Shown: in pieces, positions 27,833 to 35,832 of the stretch
Numbering within the stretch: the first letter of the stretch is position 1
Layout of the letters: every line of letters begins with the position of its first letter
Position numbers and translations under genes: made by a program
Origin: Paracoccaceae bacterium
Lineage (GTDB): Bacteria; Pseudomonadota; Alphaproteobacteria; Rhodobacterales; Rhodobacteraceae
Length of the DNA: 62,094 bases
Assembly (NCBI GenBank): GCA_024636555.1
Contig: JAGXGW010000080.1
Coordinates: 1 to 62,094 of the forward strand
Reading direction: 5' to 3'
Notes under the pieces: generated by a model
Seen by the model: only the letters and a program-made list of their open reading frames with translations
Databases searched by the model: none
What the model was told of the DNA's origin: nothing

Positions 27833-29317
27833 TCAGTCTTCCCAATAGACGGCGGTCAGATCATTGGCCTGTGTCGGCATGTTCTCCCACAGGCCGACGA
27901 TCTTGGCATTCGCCACCCGCAAGGCTGCAAGCTGGAACAGATAACCGTTCACGTGATCCTCCGCGATCTTCTCCTGCGCCTGTCGCAGCAGCGCGCTGCG
28001 CGCTTCGGGATCGGATTCGGCGGTCAGGTCTTCCATGAGATTCTGGAAATCGGCATCGTCATACTGGAAGTAATAGTCGGGATTGGCATAGATCCCGATG
28101 TCCATAGGCTCGGTATGGCTGACGATTGTCAGGCCGAAATCCTTGCCGGTAAAGACCTGTTCCAGCCACTGCGCCCATTCCAGATTGCTGATCTCGGTCT
28201 GGATACCCACCGCACGCAACTGCGCGGCAATGATCTCGCCACCGCGCCGCGCGTAGGAGGGGGGCGGCAGTTTCAATGTGGTGGTGAAGCCATCCGCAAA
28301 GCCTGCCTCGGCCAGCAGGCTTTTGGCAAGTTCCGGATCATAGGCGGTATTGGCGGTCAGATCGACGTAATCGGGATGATGCGGTGCGAAATGCGTACCG
28401 ATGGGCGTGCCGTAGCCGAACATCGCACCGTCGATAATGGCCTGACGGTCGATCGCATGGGCCAGCGCCTTGCGGACGCGGACATCATCGAACGGAGCCT
28501 GCTTGTTATTGGTGGACAGGATCGTCTCGCCCTCGGTCGAGCCGACCAGCACCTGAAAGCGCGGATCAGCCTCGAATTGCGGCAGGTTCTCCGGGGCCGG
28601 AAAGCCCAGAAAAGCGTGCACATCCTCGGCCATCACAGCCGCGAATGCTGCGGTCGGATCACTGATGAACTTGAATGTCGCGCGCTCCAGCTTGGCGGGT
28701 TCGCCCCAGTAATCGGGGTTCCGGCCGATCTCGATCCTGTCTCCCTGCACCCAGTTGTCAAACTTGAACGCGCCGGTTCCAATCGGGTTGGTCTTGATGT
28801 CATCAATGCTTTCCGGTGCCACGATCACCGCATCACCCCACGCCAGATTGAACAGGAACGCGCCATTGGGGGCATCCAGTGTGACCTTGACGGTCAGCGG
28901 GTCCACGACTTCGACGTCCGTGATCCCGGCGAAGAGTGCTTTTTGCGCGTTCACCGAATCCTCGGCGCGGGCGCGGTCCAGACTGAATTTCACGTCCTCG
29001 CCGTCCATTGTGGTGCCGTCATGGAACATCACGCCATCATGCAGCGTGAAGGTATAGACGGTGCCATCCTCGGAAATCTCCCAGCTTTCCGCCAGACCGG
29101 GATTGACCGATCCGTCGGGGCCGAAACGGGTCAGACCTTCGAACACATTGGCATAGAGCACCTCGTCAATTGCCCCTGCCGCGCCCCCTGTCGGGTCCAG
29201 ATGCGGCGGTTCGAGCTGCATACCAACGATGATATCCGTCTTGGCCTGCGCCATGCCAACCCCGGCCACCAAAGCCAGCGCGCTGACCATGCCGCGTGTG
29301 AAAGTCATGTAAATCAT
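27833..29317 (-). CDS. ABC transporter periplasmic substrate-binding protein (family 5, DppA type)
   Basis: This is a 494-residue protein with a cleavable signal peptide (FTRGMVSALALVAGVGMAQA, cleavage near residue 25). The SBP family 5 pattern is visible as VNPGLAESWEISEDGTVYTF, then LHDGVMFHDGT, near residues 75-105. It captures a peptide or other amide-like solute in the periplasm for DppBC and the fused ATPase. The start has GGGAGAGA upstream. It follows the M20 hydrolase gene by 29 bases, suggesting import of a substrate that the hydrolase cleaves in the cytoplasm. Confidence 0.94.
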   Translation of the reverse strand: MIYMTFTRGMVSALALVAGVGMAQAKTDIIVGMQLEPPHLDPTGGAAGAIDEVLYANVFEGLTRFGPDGSVNPGLAESWEISEDGTVYTFTLHDGVMFHDGTTMDGEDVKFSLDRARAEDSVNAQKALFAGITDVEVVDPLTVKVTLDAPNGAFLFNLAWGDAVIVAPESIDDIKTNPIGTGAFKFDNWVQGDRIEIGRNPDYWGEPAKLERATFKFISDPTAAFAAVMAEDVHAFLGFPAPENLPQFEADPRFQVLVGSTEGETILSTNNKQAPFDDVRVRKALAHAIDRQAIIDGAMFGYGTPIGTHFAPHHPDYVDLTANTAYDPELAKSLLAEAGFADGFTTTLKLPPPSYARRGGEIIAAQLRAVGIQTEISNLEWAQWLEQVFTGKDFGLTIVSHTEPMDIGIYANPDYYFQYDDADFQNLMEDLTAESDPEARSALLRQAQEKIAEDHVNGYLFQLAALRVANAKIVGLWENMPTQANDLTAVYWED

Positions 29318-29346
29318 TGTTGTTCTCTCCCTGTTGAGCAGCGCGC

Positions 29347-30630
29347 TCAGTCCCTTGCCAGCAAGGCGATCAGCGATCGTCCCATCACCTTTGCAGAGTC
29401 GAGCATATCATCCACGCCGACATATTCATCCGGTTTATGCGCAAGGTCCAGAATGCCAGGGCCGTAGGCGATGCAATTCTTCAGTTTGCCGATCCGGTCG
29501 ATATGTTTCTGGTCGTAAGTCCCCGGCGAGACGACATATTCCGCCTCCCGCCCCATCGTATCGGCGATGGCGCGTGCCACCACCTGGACCACGGGTGCCG
29601 ATTTCTCGGTCATCGTGGGCAGCACACTGTGCAATTCGGTCACGTCATAGCGGAATGTCGCGCGGCGCGCGGCCACGGTCCGCAGGATCGCCATCACCTC
29701 CTCGCGGACCTCGTTGATATCCTCCTCGATCAGGAAACGGCGGTCGATCACCATGCGGCAACTGTCCGGCACGCAGGGCGCAGGCAGGCCGGTGTAATCC
29801 TCGGCCTGCTCGTTCTCGCCACCGTGGATCGAGTTGATATTCATCGTCGATTGCTTGGCTCCGTCCGGCACCACGGGCATATCGGTGCGCTTTTTCGCCA
29901 GCGCCGGAAACAGGGTTGCTTCCATCTCGGTCATCACCGCGCCCATGTGGCGCACGGCGCAATCCCCCAGAAACGGCATGGAGCCGTGGGCGATCTCGCC
30001 ATGCGTCTCGATCTCGGCCCACCAGACGCCCCGATGCCCCAGACAGATGCGGTCCTTGTTGAGCGGTTCGGGAATGATGACATGCTGCACCCGCTCGGGG
30101 CTGAAAAAGCCTTTCTCCGCGAGATAGGCCACACCGCCAAAGCCGCCTGATTCCTCGTCCGCTGTACCGCTGATCTCGATAGCGCCTGCAAAATCGGGGC
30201 AGACCGCCAGAAACGCCTCCGCCGCGATGATGCTGCAGGCGAGCCCGCCCTTCATGTCACAGGCCCCGCGTCCGTAGATCTTGCCGTCTTTCAATTCACC
30301 GCCGAACGGATCAGTCGTCCAGCCGCGTCCTACCTCGACCACGTCGATATGGCTGTTGAAATGCACGCATTCGCCCTTGAAGGCCCCCTCGCGCCGCGCC
30401 ACGATATTCCAGCGCGGATGCTTGTCGCTGTCACCGGGGGCACCGTAGGCCCGCACCAGTTCGGTCTGGAACCCCTGCGCGGCAAGGCGTCTGTCGAGAT
30501 ATTCGCAAATCTCCAGATAATTGTTGCCCGGCGGGTTGAGCGTCGGGATGCGGATCAGATCCTGCGTCAGCGCGATCAGATCATCGCGCCGCGCCGCGAC
30601 CGCCTCGTCCAGCCTGTCTGTCAGGGCCAT
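29347..30630 (-). CDS. M20 family metallo-hydrolase (acetylornithine deacetylase/desuccinylase type)
   Basis: This is a 427-residue zinc-dependent amidohydrolase. Metal-site motifs are visible: HFNSHIDVVEVG near residue 98, GRGACDMKGGLA near 125 (bridging Asp) and GTADEESGG near 160 (catalytic Glu pair). The dimerisation domain is near 200-310. Such enzymes remove acyl groups from N-acyl amino acids or cleave dipeptides. ATG 30630 is chosen because the family N-terminus MALTDRLDEAVAARRDDLI begins there. First gene of the leftward Dpp operon, divergent from the PAS-LuxR regulator. Confidence 0.92.
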   Translation of the reverse strand: MALTDRLDEAVAARRDDLIALTQDLIRIPTLNPPGNNYLEICEYLDRRLAAQGFQTELVRAYGAPGDSDKHPRWNIVARREGAFKGECVHFNSHIDVVEVGRGWTTDPFGGELKDGKIYGRGACDMKGGLACSIIAAEAFLAVCPDFAGAIEISGTADEESGGFGGVAYLAEKGFFSPERVQHVIIPEPLNKDRICLGHRGVWWAEIETHGEIAHGSMPFLGDCAVRHMGAVMTEMEATLFPALAKKRTDMPVVPDGAKQSTMNINSIHGGENEQAEDYTGLPAPCVPDSCRMVIDRRFLIEEDINEVREEVMAILRTVAARRATFRYDVTELHSVLPTMTEKSAPVVQVVARAIADTMGREAEYVVSPGTYDQKHIDRIGKLKNCIAYGPGILDLAHKPDEYVGVDDMLDSAKVMGRSLIALLARD

Positions 30631-30680
30631 CGCTGCATCCTTTCCTGTTGCCTTCAGCCTGCGAGAATGCTTTGCCTCGG

Positions 30681-30700
30681 CTACGGTATCAATACCGTAG
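30681..30700. promoter_or_regulatory. 20-base palindrome, candidate operator of the M20/Dpp operon
   Basis: CTACGGTATCAATACCGTAG has perfect 9-base arms around a 2-base centre. It lies between the divergent M20 hydrolase (start 30630) and PAS-LuxR gene (start 30715), ending 14 bases before the latter. The LuxR-type protein is the natural candidate to bind it. Confidence 0.62.
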
Positions 30701-30714
30701 AACCACGGTGACCT

Positions 30715-31266
30715 ATGGATCAAAGCGACCTGACACAGATTGCCTTCGATCACGCGCCGGTCGGCATCGTGATGACCAGCCATCGCGTGATCGACAGCTG
30801 CAATGCCACCTTTTGCCGGCTCTCGGGATATGCGGCAGAGGATCTTCTGGGCCAAAGCTTCCGCCTGCTCTACGGCTCTGATGCCGAGTTCATGCAGATC
30901 CGTGATATCGGGCTGGAACCCTTGCGCCGCAGCGGCGATTACGCCGACGAGCGGATCTTGCGCCATGCCGGCGGCCACGCCATCTGGTGCCGTTTCCGCG
31001 CCCGCACCCTGACACCGGAGGACCCGCTGGCCCGTATCGTGATGAGCTTTGCTCCCATCGCCACGCGCAGCGACGGCCCGGCCCTGACGCCGCGCGAGCG
31101 GCAGGTCGTCTCGTGGTTGGCGCGTGGCAAGACGAGCAAGGAGATCGCGCAGATTCTCGGCCTGTCACCGCGCACAATCGAGGATGTCCGCGCCCGTCTG
31201 CTCAAAAAGTTCGGCGTGCGCAATGCGGCGCTGCTACTGGCGCGGCTCAGTGATCTGGGGCAGTAG
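30715..31266 (+). CDS. PAS domain LuxR-type transcriptional regulator
   Basis: This is a 183-residue regulator with an N-terminal PAS domain (residues about 5-110; FDHAPVGIVMTSHRVIDSCN then LLGQSF) and a C-terminal LuxR/GerE helix-turn-helix (LTPRERQVVSWLARGKTSKE, from about 123). No receiver domain is present, so the PAS domain probably binds a small ligand directly. It is divergent from the M20/Dpp operon with a 20-base palindrome between, so it likely controls that operon and itself. Its last 20 bases overlap the convergent gph gene. Confidence 0.9.
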   Translation: MDQSDLTQIAFDHAPVGIVMTSHRVIDSCNATFCRLSGYAAEDLLGQSFRLLYGSDAEFMQIRDIGLEPLRRSGDYADERILRHAGGHAIWCRFRARTLTPEDPLARIVMSFAPIATRSDGPALTPRERQVVSWLARGKTSKEIAQILGLSPRTIEDVRARLLKKFGVRNAALLLARLSDLGQ

Positions 31267-31924
31267 CAAGGCTCTCGCCAAGACCCGCGGTCACGATCCC
31301 CGGCAAAGCGTCGAAACGGTCGAACCGCCAGCTTTGCGGCACCGCATCATGCGGGATATGGCAATAGCCTTGGGTGAAAAACGCGAACGGAATGCCGGCA
31401 GCCTGCGCCGTCTCGGCATCCACCTCGCTGTCGCCCACATAAAGCCCCGATTGCGCGCCCAGCGCCGCAAAGACATGGCGCAAGGGCGCTGGATCGGGTT
31501 TGCGCGCGGGCAAGCTGTCGCCGCCCACGACCGCATCGAACAGATCCGCCATGTCGAACTGCGCCAGAACCTTGCGGGCCGGTCCTTCGGGTTTGTTGGT
31601 GCACAGCCCCAGCACATGGCCTGCGGCGCGCAATTGGCGAAGCGCCGGTATCACACCGGGATAAAGCCGCGTCAGATTATTGGAGGCCGCGTTGTAATGC
31701 GCCAGCGTCGCGGCGGTCAGCCTGCCGTGCTCGGCCGCATCCAGCCCGCGCACGTCCATCGCGCGCGCCACCAGATTGGGCAGTCCGTGTCCGATGAACG
31801 AGATGACCTCGGGCAGATCCAGCGGTGCGCGCCCCGCGTCCGCCAGCGTCCGGTTGATCGCGGCGCGAATGTCCGGCGCGCTGTCGACCAGCGTGCCGTC
31901 CAGATCAAAGACGATGGCGCTCAC
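31247..31924 (-). CDS. gph: phosphoglycolate phosphatase, HAD family
   Basis: This is a 225-residue HAD hydrolase of the Gph/CbbZ type. Motif [16 protein letters not shown] lies at residues 5-19, motif II LCTNKP near 108, and Asp motif [16 protein letters not shown] near 164. It dephosphorylates 2-phosphoglycolate from RuBisCO oxygenation or DNA repair. The GTG start at 31924 overlaps the rpe stop (GTGA). Its place after rpe, fba and fbp recalls cbb operons, although no RuBisCO gene is in the window. Confidence 0.9.
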   Translation of the reverse strand: MSAIVFDLDGTLVDSAPDIRAAINRTLADAGRAPLDLPEVISFIGHGLPNLVARAMDVRGLDAAEHGRLTAATLAHYNAASNNLTRLYPGVIPALRQLRAAGHVLGLCTNKPEGPARKVLAQFDMADLFDAVVGGDSLPARKPDPAPLRHVFAALGAQSGLYVGDSEVDAETAQAAGIPFAFFTQGYCHIPHDAVPQSWRFDRFDALPGIVTAGLGESLATAPDH

Positions 31925-32613
31925 CCGCGCGCATCCCCGGCGGCTTTGCGGATGGCGCGGATATTCTCGCCGTAAACGCCCGGCGCATCGACCGACCCGC
32001 CCTTGAACACAGCCGATCCCGCCACCAGCACATCCGCACCCGCCGCGACGACCAGCGGCGCGGTCTCGACCGTCACGCCGCCGTCAATCTCGATATGGAT
32101 CGGCCTGTCACCGATCATGGCGCGCAGCTTGGCGATCTTGTCGATCTGGCTATGGATGAATTTCTGCCCGCCAAAGCCGGGATTAACCGTCATCACACAG
32201 ATCATGTCGACCATATCCAGCAGGTATTCCACCGCCTCGGCAGGCGTACCGGGATTGAGCGCAACCCCCGCTTTCGCCCCACTGGCGCGGATCGCCTGCA
32301 TCGTGCGATGCGTGTGCGGCCCTGCCTCGATATGCGCGGTGATGATATCGGCCCCGGCTGCGGCATAGGCCTCGATATAGGCATCGACAGGCGCAATCAT
32401 CAGATGCACGTCCATTACCGTTGTCACATGCTTGCGGAACGCCGCCACGGCAGGCGGGCCGAATGTGAGGTTGGGCACAAAATGCCCGTCCATCACATCC
32501 ACATGCACCCAGTCCGCGCCTTCCGCCTCGATCGCGCGGATTTCCGCGCCGAAATTCGCGAAATCCGCGGACAGGATCGACGGCGCGATCTTGATGGACC
32601 GGTCAATGGTCAT
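31921..32613 (-). CDS. rpe: ribulose-phosphate 3-epimerase
   Basis: This enzyme interconverts ribulose 5-phosphate and xylulose 5-phosphate in the pentose phosphate or Calvin cycles. It is 230 residues of TIM-barrel type, with the family signatures [14 protein letters not shown] at 9-22, [17 protein letters not shown] near 40, [14 protein letters not shown] near 140 and IDGGV near 178. ATG 32613 has GGAGAAAGAG upstream. It is coupled to gph and separated from fba by two adjacent hairpins. Confidence 0.95.
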   Translation of the reverse strand: MTIDRSIKIAPSILSADFANFGAEIRAIEAEGADWVHVDVMDGHFVPNLTFGPPAVAAFRKHVTTVMDVHLMIAPVDAYIEAYAAAGADIITAHIEAGPHTHRTMQAIRASGAKAGVALNPGTPAEAVEYLLDMVDMICVMTVNPGFGGQKFIHSQIDKIAKLRAMIGDRPIHIEIDGGVTVETAPLVVAAGADVLVAGSAVFKGGSVDAPGVYGENIRAIRKAAGDARG

Positions 32614-32633
32614 AGTCTCTTTCTCCGCGCCTG

Positions 32634-32663
32634 TTTCGTCTTGCTCGAAATATCCCGGGGGGC
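32634..32663 (-). repeat. intergenic repeat copy between fba and rpe
   Basis: TTTCGTCTTGCTC, AAATATCC and CGGGGGGC are a diverged copy of the repeat family. It lies 20 bases upstream of rpe and directly beside two hairpins that end the fba region. Confidence 0.5.
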
Positions 32664-32699
32664 GTCGAACACAGTTCGACATGGGGGGCAGAGCCCCCC
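32664..32699 (-). terminator. two adjacent perfect hairpins after fba
   Basis: GTCGAAC-ACA-GTTCGAC (32664-32680) and GGGGGGC-AGA-GCCCCCC (32683-32699) are two 7-bp stems with 3-base loops, 13 bases past the fba stop. There is no T-run, so termination may be partial, allowing some read-through into rpe-gph. Confidence 0.5.
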
Positions 32700-32712
32700 G
32701 CGCCCACCTGCC

Positions 32713-33792
32713 TCAGGCTGCCTTGCTGCCTGCCACGCGCGGGTCCAGCTTGCCTGCGGCATACATCGCCGCCATGTCATCCATGCTGATCGCCTTGATC
32801 TTGCTGGCATGTCCGGCGGTGCCGAAACGCTCCAGCCGGTCGCGGCACAGGTCTTCCATTTCCTTCATCGCGGGGATCATGAACTTGCGCGGATCGAACT
32901 CGCCCGGCTTTTCCTGCGCGATTTTGCGGAACTGGCCGGTCAGGGCCATCCGGCAATCTGTGTCGATATTGACCTTGCGCACACCCATCCTGATGCCGCG
33001 CTCGATCTCCTCGACCGGCACGCCGTAGGTCTGGGGCATCTCGCCGCCATGGGCGTTGATGAGGTCCTGCAGATATTGCGGCACCGAGCTGGAGCCGTGC
33101 ATCACAAGATGCGTATCAGGCAGCTTGGCATGGATCGCCTCGATGGTGGACATGGCGAGAATCTCGCCATCCGGCATGCGGCTGAACTTGTAGGCCCCGT
33201 GGCTGGTGCCGCAGGCGATGGCCAGCGCATCACATTTGGTTTTCATCACGAAATCAACGGCCTGATCGGGGTCAGTGAGCAATTGGTCATGGCTCAGCTT
33301 GCCGACAGCGCCCGATCCGTCCTCCTCGCCCGCCTCGCCGGTCTCCAGCGAGCCAAGCACACCCAGTTCCCCTTCGACAGAGGCGCCGACATAATGGGCA
33401 AACTCGGTCACGCGGCGGGTGATGTCGACGTTGTATTCATACGAGGCCGGCGTTTTCATATCCGCTTCGAGGCTGCCGTCCATCATCACGCTGGTGAAAC
33501 CGTGGCGCAACGCAGTCAGACAGGTCGCATCATTATTGCCGTGGTCCTGATGCATGCAGATCGGGATCGTCGGGAACATCTCGGACAGCGCCTGCACCAT
33601 ATGGCGCAGCATGATATCGCCCGCATATTTGCGCGCACCCTGGCTGGCCTGAAGGATCACCGGCGCGTCGACGGATTTGGCCGCGTTCATGATCGCCAGC
33701 CCCTGTTCCATGTTGTTGATGTTGAATGCGGGCACGCCATAGGAATGCTCTGCCGCGTGATCCAGAAGTTGACGAAGTGTGATCAGTGCCAT
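32713..33792 (-). CDS. fba: class II fructose-bisphosphate aldolase
   Basis: This enzyme cleaves or forms fructose 1,6-bisphosphate; Calvin-cycle members also handle sedoheptulose bisphosphate. It is 359 residues. The zinc/catalytic region [14 protein letters not shown] lies near residues 80-93, and [20 protein letters not shown] near 232. The N-terminus [20 protein letters not shown] matches the CbbA-like subtype. ATG 33792 is preferred over a much longer frame because everything before it lacks family similarity. It follows fbp by 68 bases in the same direction. Confidence 0.95.
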   Translation of the reverse strand: MALITLRQLLDHAAEHSYGVPAFNINNMEQGLAIMNAAKSVDAPVILQASQGARKYAGDIMLRHMVQALSEMFPTIPICMHQDHGNNDATCLTALRHGFTSVMMDGSLEADMKTPASYEYNVDITRRVTEFAHYVGASVEGELGVLGSLETGEAGEEDGSGAVGKLSHDQLLTDPDQAVDFVMKTKCDALAIACGTSHGAYKFSRMPDGEILAMSTIEAIHAKLPDTHLVMHGSSSVPQYLQDLINAHGGEMPQTYGVPVEEIERGIRMGVRKVNIDTDCRMALTGQFRKIAQEKPGEFDPRKFMIPAMKEMEDLCRDRLERFGTAGHASKIKAISMDDMAAMYAAGKLDPRVAGSKAA

Positions 33793-33860
33793 GTGAATGG
33801 TTCCCTCAAGGTCGAATTGTCTTTGCGCCGTTGCTTGCGCGTGTGTTGCAGCCGCCTCGA

Positions 33861-34823
33861 TCAGTCCGCCGCGTCGAAATATTCGGCGACCTGCCGCACC
33901 TTTGCCGGGCTGCCGAAAACCAGTGGCATCCGCGCATGCAAGGCATCCGCCGCCTGTTCCATGATCGGGGTTTGTCCGTCCGTTGCCAGACCACCCGCCT
34001 GTTCGATCAAGAACGCAATCGGCGCCACCTCGTAAACCATCCGCAGACGTCCTTTCTCGTATCCCGGACGTGCATCGCCGGGATAGAGGAAAATACCGCC
34101 CCGCGTCAGGATCCGGTGCGCCTCGGCCACAAGCGAGGCAACCCAGCGCATATTGCTGTCCTGCCCGTGCAACCCGGTCATCCCGGCCTGACAATCCTCT
34201 ATATAGGTACGGATCGCCGCATCCCAATGGCGATGGTTGGACGCGTTGATGGCATATTCGCGCGATTCTCCGGGCGTCTGCATGGCCTCGGTCACCAGTT
34301 CAAACCGCTGCGTCACCGGATCAAGCACGAACATCAACGTGCCGTCGCCGAAGGTCACGACAAGGCAGCATTGCGGGCCGAAAATGATATAGCCACCCGC
34401 CACCTGCTCCGAGGCAGGGCGCAGGAAGCTGGCCTCTGCCTCATCCTTGGCCTCGAAGATCGAGAAAATCGTGCCGATCGACACGTTCACATCGATATTG
34501 GACGAACCGTCCAGCGGATCAATCGCCAGCGCATAGCGTCCCGCGGGATTGAGCGCGAGAACGCCCTCCTGCTCCTCGGATGCATACCAGCGCACCGATG
34601 TTGTACGCAGCGCCGCCTCGAACATATCGTCCGCCAGCACATCCAGCGCCTTTTGTCCGTCGCCGCCCGCGTTTTCGCCCACCGCATGCCCCAGAGACTG
34701 GCCCAGTGGACCGCGGGCGATGATAACGGCCAGGTCGACCCCTACCTTACAAAGCGCGGAGATGATCGGGGCAAGATCTGCCGGGATCAGCGGGCTGGAC
34801 AGGACAGTGTGGTTTTCGGCCAT
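33861..34823 (-). CDS. fbp: class I fructose-1,6-bisphosphatase
   Basis: This enzyme removes the 1-phosphate of fructose 1,6-bisphosphate in gluconeogenesis or the Calvin cycle. It is about 320 residues. The metal site [20 protein letters not shown] lies near residues 100-119, and Glu in ASEEQEG near 84. The start is placed at ATG 34823, with AAGGA 12 bases upstream; an in-frame ATG at 34844 would add seven residues. It heads the leftward fbp-fba-rpe-gph group and is divergent from the SDR at 35064. Confidence 0.93.
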   Translation of the reverse strand: MAENHTVLSSPLIPADLAPIISALCKVGVDLAVIIARGPLGQSLGHAVGENAGGDGQKALDVLADDMFEAALRTTSVRWYASEEQEGVLALNPAGRYALAIDPLDGSSNIDVNVSIGTIFSIFEAKDEAEASFLRPASEQVAGGYIIFGPQCCLVVTFGDGTLMFVLDPVTQRFELVTEAMQTPGESREYAINASNHRHWDAAIRTYIEDCQAGMTGLHGQDSNMRWVASLVAEAHRILTRGGIFLYPGDARPGYEKGRLRMVYEVAPIAFLIEQAGGLATDGQTPIMEQAADALHARMPLVFGSPAKVRQVAEYFDAAD

Positions 34824-34971
34824 GGCTATTGCGGTTCCTTGCATTCTGCTGCGGCGACGGGAGATGCCTGCCGTGCGGCTTGTACTTCCGGGCCCTGATT
34901 ATCCCAAGTTGCGCGCGAGGAAAATCCAATATGCGATCTGCGCGCCTTTCTGCTGCAAAATTCGGACGGTT

Positions 34972-34986
34972 TCCGATATTCCCGAC
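34972..34986. promoter_or_regulatory. candidate IclR operator upstream of the SDR-ligase-iclR unit
   Basis: TCGGACGGTTTCCGA has 5-base inverted arms around a 5-base centre, and a second TTCCG/CGGAA pair spans 34981-34995. It lies 78 bases upstream of the SDR start, in the region shared with divergent fbp. IclR proteins commonly bind such short palindromes; the assignment is positional. Confidence 0.35.
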
Positions 34987-35063
34987 CTGCGGAAAGTAAT
35001 TTCGCACAGTTGATCCGGCGCGGTCTTTATGCCAGCTTGGAAAAAACGGTTGGGGAGGACCGG

Positions 35064-35828
35064 GTGAGATTTCAAGGAAAGATAGCGCTTGTTACAGGCG
35101 CATCGGGAGGGATCGGGCGTGCCACTGCGGCACGGTTCGCATCCGAGGGGGCATCGGTCGTGCTCGTCGATCTGGGCGCTTGCCCGCTGCCGGCAGACGG
35201 GGGACCGCATCTGTCGCTGCCTTGTGATGTCGCGGACGAGGCCGCGGTGAAAGCCTGTATCGCGGCAGTGCTGGAGCGTTTCGGCCAGATCGACATCCTG
35301 TGCAACAATGCCGGGATAACCTGCAGCCACGCCCCGATTACCGAGATCGACAGCGCCGACTGGATGCGCGTGATGGGCGTGAACCTGTTCGGCACCGCGC
35401 ATTTCATCAAACATGCCGCCCCTTCGATGATCGCACGCGGGCGCGGGGCCATCGTCAACACGGCCTCGGTCGCGGGGATCCGCTCCGGCGCGGGGGGCAA
35501 TGTCTATTCCGCCTCCAAGGCCGGGGTTATCAACCTCACGCAGACAACCGCCTGCGATCTGGGTGGCCACGGCATCCGCGTCAACGCCGTCTGTCCCGGC
35601 CTGATTGAGACAGGAATGACCAAGCCGATCTTCGATTATGCCCGCCAAGTCGGGAAAGAGGACAGACTGGGCGCGCGCTGCGAATTGCGCCGTTATGGCC
35701 GCCCCGAAGAGGTGGCTGCCGTGATCGCCTTTCTGGCCAGCGACGATGCCAGCTACATCACTGGCCAGGCCTTGCCCGTGGACGGGGGCAATACTGCCTC
35801 GCTCAATTTGCCCGGAATGAAAGTCTGA
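35064..35828 (+). CDS. SDR family oxidoreductase
   Basis: This is a 254-residue classical SDR with the cofactor motif TGASGGIGRATA at residues 10-21, an acidic beta-2 end (VVLVDLGAC) suggesting NAD, NNAGIT near 85, and catalytic YSASKAG near 150. The GTG start at 35064 follows GGGGAGG by 6 bases, which outweighs a longer frame from 35010. The CoA ligase gene begins 4 bases after its stop, then iclR overlaps, so the three form an operon. Its substrate is likely a hydroxyacyl-CoA or alcohol. Confidence 0.9.
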   Translation: MRFQGKIALVTGASGGIGRATAARFASEGASVVLVDLGACPLPADGGPHLSLPCDVADEAAVKACIAAVLERFGQIDILCNNAGITCSHAPITEIDSADWMRVMGVNLFGTAHFIKHAAPSMIARGRGAIVNTASVAGIRSGAGGNVYSASKAGVINLTQTTACDLGGHGIRVNAVCPGLIETGMTKPIFDYARQVGKEDRLGARCELRRYGRPEEVAAVIAFLASDDASYITGQALPVDGGNTASLNLPGMKV

Positions 35829-35832
35829 ACCA

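Noticed and set aside
27494-29467. A 657-residue open frame opposite dppA and dppB
   Set aside because: It covers the repeat element and the signal peptide region of DppA on the other strand; no domain is recognisable.
17084-34823. A complete Calvin cycle in the window
   Set aside because: Carbonic anhydrase, SbtAB, fbp, fba, rpe and gph are present, but RuBisCO and phosphoribulokinase are not.
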